This document shows, piece by piece, positions 48,272 to 57,451 of a stretch of 64,000 bases of DNA. The notes under the pieces are model-generated. The model worked only from the letters and a program-made list of their open reading frames with translations, was not told the DNA's origin and did not search any database. The stretch covers positions 248,001 through 312,000 of the forward strand of contig JAJYUT010000004.1 in assembly GCA_021792365.1 (NCBI GenBank), given 5' to 3'. The stretch is from Pseudomonadota bacterium (GTDB lineage Bacteria > Pseudomonadota > Alphaproteobacteria > Dongiales > Dongiaceae). A program made the translations under genes and the position numbers. Numbering within the stretch: position 1 is the stretch's first letter; every line of letters starts with the position of its first letter.

Positions 48272-50132
48272 GCGGCGCCTCCGAAATGGAGATCGGTTGC
48301 GCCGACACGTTCAGCGGGGTCGGCGCGGCCGCGCTGCCGAACGGAGTCGGAGCCGGCGCGACCGCCTGTTTGAGCGCCGATTGCGCCTTTTTTGAGGATG
48401 GGGAATCGTAATCCGCCACCATGCCCAGCAGCGGGTTCTGCGCGTCCAGCGCGTCGTCCGGAACCGGCTTCAGGCCGTAGAGCGGAGCGATCCGCTGCAC
48501 CACGGCGCCGATCACGGGCGCCGTCACCCAGCCGGCGGTGGCGTAGCCGTAGCTGCTGGCGTTGGGCTTGGGTTCGTCGACCATGGCCAGGATCGCGAAG
48601 CGCGGATCGTTCATCGGGAAGGCGGCGACGAAGGTAGCCAGGCGCGAATTCTTGGCGTACCCACGGCCCTGCTGCTTGTCGGCAGTGCCGGTCTTGCCGC
48701 CCACCAGATAGCCGGGCGCGTTCGCCTTCTTTCCGGTGCCGATCTGCACCACCAAACGCATCAGCTGCCGGAGCTGTTCCGAGGTCGCTTCGCTCACCGC
48801 CCGCGTGCCCTCCGGCACTTCGCCGGGCTCGCGCTTCAGGACCGTCGGTTCACGCAGGATGCCGTGATTGACGACGGCGCCGACGGCGGTCAGCAGCTGC
48901 ATCGCATTCACCGAGATGCCATGACCGTAGGAGACTGTCATGGTGTTGACGCGCTTCCAGTTGCTGGACGAGGGATAGAAGGGCACGCCCACATCCGGCA
49001 ACTCGATCGGCGACTTGTCCATCAAGCCGAAGCGCTTGAGGTATGCCTGCTGAATCTCCGACCCGAACAAATCGGCCATCTTGGCCGAGCCGATGTTGGA
49101 GGAATAGGTGAAGATCTCCGGGATCGTCAGGAAGCGGTGCTTGCCATGATAATCATTGATGCTGTGGCCACCGATCCGGATCGGCTTGGTGGCATCGAAC
49201 CCATCGGCCAGGGTCACCGTCCCGCTGTCGAGCGCGATGGCCGTGTTGAAGATCTTGAAGACCGATCCCATTTCGTAGAGCCCGAGCGTGGCGCGATCGA
49301 AGCGCGCGTCCTCGGTGGCTTCGCCGGGCCGCGCGGGATCGAAATCGGGCAGCGAGACCAGCGCCAGCACTTCGCCGCTCTTCAGGTCGAGAATGATGCC
49401 GGCTCCGCCGATGCCGGTGAAGTCGGCGATGGCGCGGTTCAGCTCCTCGTGCAGGATGTGCTGGACCCGCACGTCGATGGAGAGCTGGAGCGGCCGCTCG
49501 CCGCCCTGCAGAACGTCGTCGAACGAGCGTTCGATTCCGGCGAGGCCGCGGCTGTCGACATCCGCGAAGCCGACCAGGTGCGCCGTCAGGTTGCCTTGCG
49601 GATAGACGCGCTTGCTCTCCGCCTGGAAATAGATGCCGGGCAGGCCCAGGCGATTGACTGCCTGCTGCTGGCGCGGCGTCAGGTTGCGCTTCAGCCAGAT
49701 GAAGCCCCGGTCGCTGTCCAGCTTGGCCGCGGTCGAGGCAATATTGAGCTCCGGCAGCACGGAGTTCAGCATCTGCGCCGTCTCGTCCGGGTTCTGCACC
49801 TGGCGGGGATTGGCGTAGAGCGAGGCGGTGGAGAGGCTGGTCGCCAGCACGACGCCGTTGCGGTCGACGATGTCCGCGCGGTCGGCTGTCTTGACCTTGG
49901 CCGGCGCGGCGACGGCCTCGTCGGCGCCGCCGGGCAGCAGCGTGATGGCGATCAGGCGCGCGGCGATCACCAGGAACACCACCGCGAACAGGCTGGCGCC
50001 CAGCAGCACGCGGCCGTGGCTCACCTCCAGCGCGCGCTTGCGCGGGCCGTCCGGCTCCAACTCCAGCGCCATCGGGTTGATGACCGGCTGCGGCCGCTGC
50101 GCAACCACGTCGGTGGTGGGGCGTCGGATCAT
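48258..50132 (-). CDS. ftsI: Septal transpeptidase FtsI (PBP3)
   Basis: A 624-residue class B penicillin-binding protein with one N-terminal membrane segment (about 42-64), the pedestal domain and a transpeptidase domain. Active-site motifs are SVFK (S290, K293), SSN (344-346) and KTGT (480-483). The last 60 residues are an Ala/Pro-rich tail beyond the enzyme fold. It cross-links septal peptidoglycan with FtsW. The ATG at 50132 overlaps the ftsL stop as ATGA. Confidence 0.96.
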
Positions 50133-50641
50133 TGCGCGCCTCCCGGTTGCTGATCCTGCGCCTTCTCCATGTCGGCCAGGATGGCGTCTATGGTGGCGTC
50201 CGCCTCGGCCTGCTCGTCCTTCGGCTTCAGCGGCTTCGGCTCCTGCTTGGCCTGCGGCTGCGGCGCCGGCTGCCGCGCGGCGGGTTCTTCGGTTGCCTTC
50301 ACCTGCAGCATGGGCGCGGGCGGCTGCGGCTCTGCCGGCTGCTCCGGCGTCAGCGGGAGATCCTCGATGCGCAGCGGCAGGCTGGCGAAATCGCCGATCT
50401 GGCCGGGCGTGGTCGGCACCAGCTCGGTATGGCGGCGCGTGAGATCGGCAAGCCGCAGCGGATCGTTGAGATAGCTCCACTCCGCCTCGAGCACGTGGAT
50501 CGCGCTGTAGTTCGCATCGATCTGCTTGCGCACCTCGCGCAGTTCGCGCTCCTGGCTTTGCACGTTGTACTTGACCAGGAACAGGCCGATGCCGAGCAGC
50601 GCCAGCACGACCACCCACACGATTGCGCTGATCCGGATCAT
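50129..50641 (-). CDS. ftsL: Cell division protein FtsL
   Basis: A 170-residue bitopic protein with one membrane segment (about 7-24) followed by a coiled coil (VQSQERELREVRKQIDA). The C-terminal half is a Pro/Gln/Lys-rich tail not found in short gamma-proteobacterial FtsL. The call rests on shape and position between rsmH and ftsI. It overlaps both neighbours as ATGA. Confidence 0.88.
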   Translation of the reverse strand: MIRISAIVWVVVLALLGIGLFLVKYNVQSQERELREVRKQIDANYSAIHVLEAEWSYLNDPLRLADLTRRHTELVPTTPGQIGDFASLPLRIEDLPLTPEQPAEPQPPAPMLQVKATEEPAARQPAPQPQAKQEPKPLKPKDEQAEADATIDAILADMEKAQDQQPGGAQ

Positions 50642-51603
50642 GCCGCTTCCTCCAGCGGCGCGTCGGTGCGCTCGGCGACGCGCAGCCGCGCCGAACGGGC
50701 ACGCGGGTTGGCCTTGATTTCGTTCTCGCCGGACTCGATGCCGCCGGGTGCGATCAGGCGCAGGGTCGGCTTAACCTCGACGGTCTGCATCGGCAGGTGG
50801 CGCGAGGCCTTGGGGTTGCGGCCCGAGCGCTCGCGCAGGAACTGCTTCACGCGGCGGTCCTCCAGCGAGTGGAACGAGACCACCGCAAGCCGCCCGCCGG
50901 CCGCGAGCAGGCGCTCCGCCGCGTTGAGGCCGCGATCGATCTCGCCCAGCTCGTCATTCACCGCGATGCGCAGTGCCTGGAAGGTGCGGGTCGCCGGGTC
51001 GATGCGCTCATGGCCGGGGCCGATGGCGCGGCGCACGATCTCCGCCAGTTGCTGGGTGGTGCTGATGGGGGCGAGGGCGCGCGCCGCCACGATCGCCTTG
51101 GCGATGCGGCGGGCCTTCTTCTCCTCGCCGAAGGTGAAGATGAGGTCGGCGAGCGGCCGCTCCGCCAGTTCGTTGACGAGCTCAGCGGCGCTCTTGCCGG
51201 CGCGCTCCATGCGCATGTCGAGCGGGCCCTCGAAACGGAAGGAGAAGCCGCGCTCCGCCCGGTCGAGCTGCATGGAGGAGACGCCGAGATCGAGCGCGAC
51301 GCCTTGCACTGCATCGATGCCGCGCGCGCTCAGCAGGTCGAACATGTCGCCGAAGCGGCCCTGCACGATGTGCAGCCGCCCTGCGTAGCGGTCGAGCAGC
51401 GGCGCTGCGCCCTTGACCGCCTCGGGATCGCGATCGATCGCCCACACGGTGCATTGGGCCGCCTCCAGCAGGGCGCGGCTGTAGCCGCCTGCGCCGAAGG
51501 TGCCGTCGACATAGATCGCGCCGTCGCGCGGAGCGAGGGCCTCGATCACTTCCGCGAGCAGGACGGGGCGATGCGGCGCGCTGTCCATCGCCGCTTCCGT
51601 CAT
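50638..51603 (-). CDS. rsmH: 16S rRNA (cytosine-1402 N4) methyltransferase RsmH/MraW
   Basis: A 321-residue methyltransferase. PHRPVLLAEVIEAL begins the protein, VDGTFGAGGYSRALL is the SAM motif, DLGVSSMQLD and ERGFSFRFEGPLDMRM are family signatures, and VVSFHSLEDRRVKQF lies near the C-terminus. It modifies the ribosomal P site. The ATG at 51603 overlaps the mraZ stop as ATGA. Confidence 0.97.
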   Translation of the reverse strand: MTEAAMDSAPHRPVLLAEVIEALAPRDGAIYVDGTFGAGGYSRALLEAAQCTVWAIDRDPEAVKGAAPLLDRYAGRLHIVQGRFGDMFDLLSARGIDAVQGVALDLGVSSMQLDRAERGFSFRFEGPLDMRMERAGKSAAELVNELAERPLADLIFTFGEEKKARRIAKAIVAARALAPISTTQQLAEIVRRAIGPGHERIDPATRTFQALRIAVNDELGEIDRGLNAAERLLAAGGRLAVVSFHSLEDRRVKQFLRERSGRNPKASRHLPMQTVEVKPTLRLIAPGGIESGENEIKANPRARSARLRVAERTDAPLEEAA

Positions 51604-52070
51604 TTGCCGCTCCCTGGATTGGAGCCTTGCTGGCGCAAGGTGCGCTGCTTCTCCGCCGCGCGCTTGCGCGCTTCGGCCTTGTAGGCCTCCAGAGCCTGCG
51701 GCTCCCAGATCTCGAAATAGCGCCCGCGCCCCGCGAAGGCGGCGTTTTCGCTCAGTTTCGCATGCGCGCAGAGCGCTTCGGGCAGCATGATGCGCCCCTC
51801 GCCGTCGAATGGAAGCTGCTTCGCATCGGCAAACAGCGCAGCGGTCAGTTCGTCATGCTCCGGCGAGAACAGATCGACGCTGCCGGTGCTCTCGATCAGC
51901 GACTGCATCCAGTCCATGCCGGCGCAGTGCAGGGCGCTGAGCTGGAAGGAGGGGAATGCGACGATGCCCTGGAACGGCTGGTCGGCGAGCGCGGCACGGA
52001 AGGTCGCCGGCACGGACACGCGGCCCTTCCGGTCGATCTTGTTCACGAACGTGTCGATGAACACTGCCAT
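51600..52070 (-). CDS. mraZ: Transcriptional regulator MraZ
   Basis: A 156-residue protein with two AbrB-like MraZ units, each with the DxxxR motif: DRKGR near 13-17 and DGEGR near 89-93. MraZ binds spaced TGGG repeats upstream of its own gene and represses the cluster. The ATG at 52070 is chosen over an in-frame ATG at 52166 because the added residues are basic and unlike the family. First gene of the cell-wall cluster. Confidence 0.94.
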   Translation of the reverse strand: MAVFIDTFVNKIDRKGRVSVPATFRAALADQPFQGIVAFPSFQLSALHCAGMDWMQSLIESTGSVDLFSPEHDELTAALFADAKQLPFDGEGRIMLPEALCAHAKLSENAAFAGRGRYFEIWEPQALEAYKAEARKRAAEKQRTLRQQGSNPGSGK

Positions 52071-52497
52071 GACGTCTCGAGCCCGCCCCTTCACCCTGCC
52101 CGGTTGTTTCGTCGCCACCCGAGGAGGACGCTTTACCCGACGCGCCGGTCGGCCCATCCCCGCCACGGCCGCACCCCAAATCGCGGCCGGTCAGACATGG
52201 GAGTAACTCTGTGGATTGTGGGATAGCATGGGATATCATGGGCGTCAATGGGATTGGGCTGTAACTCTCTGGAAAATCTTGGATTTTTTGATAATTGGTG
52301 AACACCAGCACGGCATGAGAAGACAATGTTAACAAGTGTTTATATCCAGGCGTTCACGCGGCGGCTCAAGCAGAGCGCGCAGGGGACGGGTTTTGGGGCA
52401 TGTTTTGCCTGTGAACAAGACCGGAACAAGCGGATGGGGTGACCGCGGCGCGCGGCGCCCATCACCCGTTGCTAAAGCAATATAGATCAAACAATTA
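52071..52497. other. 427-bp region between mraZ and rnpB
   Basis: Holds the mraZ promoter and MraZ-box repeats (52218-52252), and a leader of about 140 nt with a possible CGGCCGC hairpin at 52166-52189. The rest (52260-52497) is more AT-rich and has no recognisable gene; a 75-codon minus-strand frame at 52329-52556 runs into rnpB and is rejected. Confidence 0.6.
52218..52252 (-). promoter_or_regulatory. mraZ promoter overlapped by four MraZ-box repeats
   Basis: On the plus strand TGGG recurs at 52219, 52229, 52239 and 52249, an exact 10-bp period (TGGGN plus 5-nt spacers), as in known MraZ boxes. On the minus strand TTGACG (52248-52243) and TATCCC (52225-52220) are 17 bp apart and form a promoter inside the repeats. 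MraZ binding would block RNA polymerase. Confidence 0.75.
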
Positions 52498-52906
<409 letters not shown>

Positions 52907-52912
52907 AGGTGG

Positions 52913-52941
52913 TAGCTAGGGTTATGCCGCGGGATTGTCAA
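52913..52941 (-). promoter_or_regulatory. rnpB promoter inside the 3' end of the amidase gene
   Basis: On the minus strand a perfect TTGACA (52941-52936) is followed 17 bp later by TAGCTA (52918-52913), and the predicted start about 7 bp on coincides with the first base of helix P1 at 52906. The -10 box is imperfect. Confidence 0.65.
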
Positions 52942-53644
52942 CCAAGCCGGCCAGGATGGACTTCATCTCCGGATCGGGCACGGGCCGCAGCACGGCGGGC
53001 CGGAAGTGCCGGCAGAAGGCGACGCAGACGGCGCGGCGCGCGATCTGTGGATCGATCTTGGCATTCGGCGGGCCGCTCACGTCGTATCCAAAGGCGGCGA
53101 GCGCTTCGAAGAACTGCTCATCGCTCCACTCGACCAGCTTGGGCGTCGGCCAGGTGGCGATCCCCTCGGCGAACAGGCGGTACCAGTCGAACAGCTCGCC
53201 GGGGTCCTGCTTGCGCAGGGGCGCCACGTCGGAATGGCCGAGCACGCGCTCCGGCGGAATGTCGTGGCGGGTCTTGATGTCCTTGGCCAGCGCCACCAGC
53301 GCGTCCATCTGCTCCAGCTTGAACGGGCGATAGCCGAATTCGTGGCCGGTATTGACGATCTCGAGCCCGATGGAGCGCGCATTGATGTCGCGCTCGCCCT
53401 TCCAGGCGCTGATCCCGGCGTGCCAGGCGCGCTTCTCCTCCGGCACCATGCGGTAGATCTTGCCCGCCTCGTCGATCACGTAATGCGCGCTCACCTTCGC
53501 CTGCGGGTCGCGCAGGCGGCGCAGGGCCTGGCCCGCATCCGGCATGCCGGTGTAGTGCAGGATCAGCGTGTCGATCTTCTGCCCGGCGGGCCTGTCGTCG
53601 CAATTGGGGGACGGCAGCTCTTCGATGGCCAAACTGTCGGTCAT
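52922..53644 (-). CDS. N-acetylmuramoyl-L-alanine amidase, AmpD/AmiD type
   Basis: A 240-residue amidase_2 zinc enzyme that cleaves MurNAc from the stem peptide. Zinc ligands are H30 in LILHYTG, a His in GHSDVAP and Asp in KQDPG; WHAG supplies the nearby His pair. A C-terminal helical segment (about 175-225) resembles a peptidoglycan-binding domain, as in AmiD. No signal peptide or lipobox is visible, favouring a cytosolic, AmpD-like recycling role. Its 3' end contains the rnpB promoter. Confidence 0.85.
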   Translation of the reverse strand: MTDSLAIEELPSPNCDDRPAGQKIDTLILHYTGMPDAGQALRRLRDPQAKVSAHYVIDEAGKIYRMVPEEKRAWHAGISAWKGERDINARSIGLEIVNTGHEFGYRPFKLEQMDALVALAKDIKTRHDIPPERVLGHSDVAPLRKQDPGELFDWYRLFAEGIATWPTPKLVEWSDEQFFEALAAFGYDVSGPPNAKIDPQIARRAVCVAFCRHFRPAVLRPVPDPEMKSILAGLVDNPAA

Positions 53645-53654
53645 GGTTCTCTGG

Positions 53655-54539
53655 TCAGATTCCGGTCTTGGTGGCGGGGGCGGCCACGGCGGGCCGGCGC
53701 AGAACGATAATGCCGACGCCGGCGACGGTCGCCAAGCCGCCGACGATCATCTGCCAGGTGATGTCCTCGCCGCGCATCAGCGCGCCGGCGGCGACGCCGA
53801 TCATCGGCAGCAGCAGGGTGAAGGGCATGACCTGGTTCACCGGGTAGCGGCGCATCATGTTGTACCAGATCCAGTAGGTGAAGATCGCGATCACCACGCT
53901 CTGGAACAGCAGCGCTCCCCAGCCCTGCCAGGTCACCTCCGGGAAGTGGTGCCATTGCGGGCCCTCGATCAGCCAGGACGCGACCAGGAGCTGCGGGGCG
54001 GCCAGGATCGCGATCCAGCCGTTGAGCGTGACGGCGTCGATCGAATCGCCCAGCGCCTTCACCTGGATGTTGCCGATCGCCCAGACCAGGGCGGCGGCGA
54101 TGACGGCGAGCAGCGGCCAGGGGTTCTCGGAGAAGCGGGGCTCCCCCGCGATCAGCAGCACGCCGGCGAAGGCGACGATCATGCCGAGGATGCGCCGCCA
54201 GCCCAGCCGCTCGCCGAAGAAGAAGGCTGCCATGATCGCGGCGAACGGCGTCTGGAGCTGCACCGCGATGGAGCTGGTCGCGGCGTCGAGGTCGCGCATG
54301 CCGAGGAAGATCAGCGTGAAATGCATCACGCCCATGGTGACCGAGAGCGGCAGCATCTGCTTCAGCATGCCGCGCTTCGGAAACCCGACCACGAACACCA
54401 GCAGCACCGCGACCAGGCTGAAGCGCAGGGCGACGAAGAAGATCGGCGCGAAATGATCGAGCCCGAACTTTGCGACCGCGAAGTTGACGCCCCACAGCAA
54501 CTGCACCAGCAGCATGAGGGCGAGGTGATGGGGGAGCAT
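53655..54539 (-). CDS. EamA/DMT-family inner-membrane transporter (second copy)
   Basis: A 294-residue protein with ten predicted membrane segments in two EamA repeats. LLVQLLWGVNFAVAKFGLDH and LLPMIGVAAGALMRGED parallel the transporter at 27473-28375 (LVQLIWGANYAVQKDA), so the two are paralogues. The pattern resembles amino-acid metabolite exporters such as EamA/YdcZ types; substrate unknown. It starts 10 bp upstream of nothing else and is followed by the amidase gene after 10 bp. Confidence 0.85.
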   Translation of the reverse strand: MLPHHLALMLLVQLLWGVNFAVAKFGLDHFAPIFFVALRFSLVAVLLVFVVGFPKRGMLKQMLPLSVTMGVMHFTLIFLGMRDLDAATSSIAVQLQTPFAAIMAAFFFGERLGWRRILGMIVAFAGVLLIAGEPRFSENPWPLLAVIAAALVWAIGNIQVKALGDSIDAVTLNGWIAILAAPQLLVASWLIEGPQWHHFPEVTWQGWGALLFQSVVIAIFTYWIWYNMMRRYPVNQVMPFTLLLPMIGVAAGALMRGEDITWQMIVGGLATVAGVGIIVLRRPAVAAPATKTGI

Positions 54540-54591
54540 GCGTTACGACCGAGGATCGTCGAAGGAATGGGCTGCCACCCAACTTGACTCC

Positions 54592-54691
54592 GTCATCCCA
54601 AGGCCTGGCCTTGGGATCCACGAGTTTCGATGGGCAGCGATGTGCGAGTGCAAGCAGACTCGTGGATGGCAAGGCCAAGCCTTGCCATGAC
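54592..54691. repeat. Imperfect inverted-repeat element between the transporter and uup
   Basis: Two 34-bp arms (54592-54625 and 54658-54691) are near-complementary across a 32-bp centre. Each arm also folds by itself (CCCAAGGC with GCCTTGGG; GGCAAGGC with GCCTTGCC). The differences between arms are mostly paired changes that keep both local hairpins. The shape recalls the abundant intergenic palindromes of alphaproteobacteria that begin GTCATNNC and end in a CCACGAGT-like core. Confidence 0.65.
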
Positions 54692-54718
54692 GATTAGTCC
54701 CGTCGCGGAGGCGCATCA

Positions 54719-56548
54719 TCATCGCGCCCCTTCCAGATGCGCGCGCTTCTCTTCCAGCTCCAGCCAGCGTTCCTCGGTGGTGTGGAGCTCGTCGCGCTTG
54801 CGGGCGAGCAGGGCGCCGGCCTGCGCGGCCTTCGCGGCGTCGCGCTGGTAGAGCGTGGGGTCGGCGAGGGCGGATTCCAGCGTCGCGATCTCCGCGTGCA
54901 GGCGGTCGAGCTTCGCCGTCGCCTCATCCAGCGCGCGCTGCTCCTTCATGGTGAAGCGCACCGCCGGCGGCGTTGCTTGCCGCGCCGCTTCTGCGCGTTT
55001 GGGCTCGGGCTTGCGCGGCTGGCTGCGCTCGGCGCGTTCGCCGCGCTGAACCACGTAGTCGCTGTAGCCGCCGGCATATTCCACCACCGCGCCATCGCCT
55101 TCGACCGCGATGGTGCCGGTCACCAGCCGGTCCAGGAAATCGCGGTCATGGCTGACCAGCAGCAGCGTGCCCTCGAACTCGGAAAGCACGTCCTGCAGGA
55201 GGTCGAGCGTGTCCATGTCGAGGTCGTTGGTCGGCTCGTCCAGCACCACCAGGTTGCCGGGCTCGGCGAACAGCTTCGCGAGCATCAGGCGCGCGCGCTC
55301 GCCGCCCGACAGCAGGCGCACCGGCAAGGTGGCCTGGCGCTCGTCGAACAAGAAATCGCGCAGATAGGCGACGACATGGCGCGGCCGGCCGTTGACGATG
55401 ATGGAATCGCCGCCGGTCGGCGCCAGCGTCTCCCACAAAGTGCGGTCGAGGTCGAAGCTCTGCCGCCGCTGGTCGAGATAGATCGGCTGGATCCCGATGC
55501 CGAGGCGGACGCTGCCGCTGTCGGGCGCGATCTCGCCCGTCAGCAGCCTGATGAGCGTCGTCTTGCCCGCGCCGTTCGGCCCCAGGATGCCGATCCGGTC
55601 GCCGCGCATGATGCGGGTCGAGAAGCCATCGACGATCTTGAGCGTGGTGCCGTCCGGCCGCGTGTAGCTCTTGGAGACGTCGGTCGCCTCGATCGCGAGC
55701 CTGCCGCCCAGTTCCGAATCGGACAGCGCCAGCCTGGCGCGGCCGCGCGCCTTCAGGCTCTCCGCCTTCTGCTTGCGCAGGTCGAACAGGCGCCGGCGCC
55801 GGCCTTCGTTGCGCGAGCGGCGCGCCGTCACGCCGCGTTGCAGCCAGTATTCCTCGGTCTCGAGACGCTTCTCCAGGCGGCGGAACTCGGCGGCCTCCTG
55901 CTCGACGATCTCCTGCGACCATTGCTCGAAGCCATGGAAGCCGCCGTCGCGCTCGAACAGCCGTCCGCGATCCAGCCAGAGCAGGCGGCTGGTCAGCCTG
56001 CGCAGGAACGCGCGGTCGTGGCTGATCATCAGGATGCCGCCGGAAAAAGCCGCCAACTCCTCCTCCAGCCACTCGATGGTCGGCAGGTCGAGGTGGTTGG
56101 TCGGCTCGTCCAGCAGCAGCAGGTCCGGCTTCGCCACCAGGGTGCGGGCGAGCGCCGCGCGCCGGCCTTCGCCGCCGGAGAGGGTGGCGAGCGGCCGGCT
56201 GCCGTCGAGCGCCACATGGTCCAGCACCCAGGCGACGCGATAATCCTCCGCATGCGCATCCGCCGCGCCCGCCGCGACGTATTCCGCAACCGATCCGCCG
56301 CCGCTCAAATCCGCATTCTGCGGCAAGTAGCCGATGCGCAGGCCCGGCTGCAGGAACCGGGCGCCCCGGTCGAGCTCTACCTCCCCCGCCAGCGCCTTGA
56401 GAATGGTGGACTTTCCGGAGCCGTTGGCGCCGACCAGGCAGACCCGCTCGCCGCGGCCAAGGGTCACGTCGATGCCGGAAAAAAGCGGCTTGCCGCCGAA
56501 CGTGATCGCGGCGTTGCGTAACGCAAGTTGCGGCAAGGCGGGTGGCAT
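54719..56548 (-). CDS. uup: ABC-F family ATPase Uup
   Basis: A 609-residue soluble protein with two ABC domains: Walker A GANGSGKS (about 39-46) with signature LSGGEGRR, and Walker A GPNGAGKT (about 328-335) with signature LSGGERAR. Between them lies the charged ABC-F linker; the last 80 residues form a coiled coil (TAKLDRLHAEIATLESAL) typical of Uup. ABC-F proteins act on ribosomes; Uup also affects DNA recombination intermediates. It is on the same strand as djlA upstream with 12 bp between. Confidence 0.92.
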   Translation of the reverse strand: MPPALPQLALRNAAITFGGKPLFSGIDVTLGRGERVCLVGANGSGKSTILKALAGEVELDRGARFLQPGLRIGYLPQNADLSGGGSVAEYVAAGAADAHAEDYRVAWVLDHVALDGSRPLATLSGGEGRRAALARTLVAKPDLLLLDEPTNHLDLPTIEWLEEELAAFSGGILMISHDRAFLRRLTSRLLWLDRGRLFERDGGFHGFEQWSQEIVEQEAAEFRRLEKRLETEEYWLQRGVTARRSRNEGRRRRLFDLRKQKAESLKARGRARLALSDSELGGRLAIEATDVSKSYTRPDGTTLKIVDGFSTRIMRGDRIGILGPNGAGKTTLIRLLTGEIAPDSGSVRLGIGIQPIYLDQRRQSFDLDRTLWETLAPTGGDSIIVNGRPRHVVAYLRDFLFDERQATLPVRLLSGGERARLMLAKLFAEPGNLVVLDEPTNDLDMDTLDLLQDVLSEFEGTLLLVSHDRDFLDRLVTGTIAVEGDGAVVEYAGGYSDYVVQRGERAERSQPRKPEPKRAEAARQATPPAVRFTMKEQRALDEATAKLDRLHAEIATLESALADPTLYQRDAAKAAQAGALLARKRDELHTTEERWLELEEKRAHLEGAR

Positions 56549-56560
56549 CGGGACGCTCTT

Positions 56561-57313
56561 CTAATTGATGCCGCGCTCTTTGGCGATCCTGTCGTAGGCG
56601 GCGTTGATGGTGGCCAGCTTCTCGTTGGCCATGTCGATGAATTCCCGCGGCAGGCCCTGCGCCATGAGCCTGTCCGGGTGGTTGTCGCGCACCAGCTTGC
56701 GCCAGGCCGCCTTGATCTCCTCGTTGCTGGCCATGCGGGTGGTGCCGAGGACGGTGTAGGGGTCGGCCTTGTCCGGCCCCAGATGGGCTTCCCGGATGCG
56801 GGCGAAATCCGCCTCCTCGAAGCCGAAGATGGCGGCGATGCTCTTCAGATACGCGACCTCCGCCTCATGCACGCCGCCATCGGCCTTGGCGATGTGGAAC
56901 AGGCCGTCGAGCAGTTCCTCGAGGACGGGGTGATCCCTGCGGAACATGCGGGCGACCTGCTTGGCGTAGGGCTCGAAGCCCGCCGGATCCTGCTTCGCCC
57001 GATCGAACAGGCGCGCGACGTTCTTCAACTCATGCGCCGGCACCTGGAACACTTCCTTGAAGGCGGCGACCTCGGCGCGGCTGACCACGCCGTCGGCCTT
57101 CGCCATCTTGGCGCCCAGCACGATGACGGCGATGGTGAAGGCGATCTGCCGCGTCCCCGAGCGGTCGTCGAGCGATTGGTCCTCGGCCTCCGGCTGCGCC
57201 TGGTCTATGCGCATGTCGGCGGCGTGCCCTGCGATCGCGCCGAGCAGCGCACCGAGCGGGCCGCCCAAGGCGAACCCGGCAACTCCGCCGATGATCTTGC
57301 CCCAAATACTCAT
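56561..57313 (-). CDS. TerB-DnaJ domain protein (DjlA-like co-chaperone)
   Basis: A 250-residue protein. A Gly-rich hydrophobic N-terminus (IIGGVAGFALGGPLGALLGAIAG) probably anchors it in the membrane. A TerB-type helical domain covers about 55-180 and a J domain 185-250, with the HPD motif in NHPDRL. The order anchor-TerB-J is that of DjlA, which stimulates DnaK at the membrane. The ATG at 57313 follows the usual start; the long frame upstream is the antisense of the 57452 gene. Confidence 0.87.
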   Translation of the reverse strand: MSIWGKIIGGVAGFALGGPLGALLGAIAGHAADMRIDQAQPEAEDQSLDDRSGTRQIAFTIAVIVLGAKMAKADGVVSRAEVAAFKEVFQVPAHELKNVARLFDRAKQDPAGFEPYAKQVARMFRRDHPVLEELLDGLFHIAKADGGVHEAEVAYLKSIAAIFGFEEADFARIREAHLGPDKADPYTVLGTTRMASNEEIKAAWRKLVRDNHPDRLMAQGLPREFIDMANEKLATINAAYDRIAKERGIN

Positions 57314-57451
57314 GTGGTGATTGTGGCCTCTCCCGCCAGATACGACCATAACGGCCGGCGCCCGCTGCGCCAAGGCTGGAACAGCTGTGGGCAGACGGTA
57401 TAGTCGTGGCGCTTCGTCGCAGGGAAATGCGGCGGGTTCAAGGATTTTCGC

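Noticed and set aside
52321-52360. Possible DnaA boxes (TTATATCCA, TGTTAACA) upstream of mraZ
   Set aside because: They differ from TTATNCACA at key positions and are not clustered; no origin genes are nearby.
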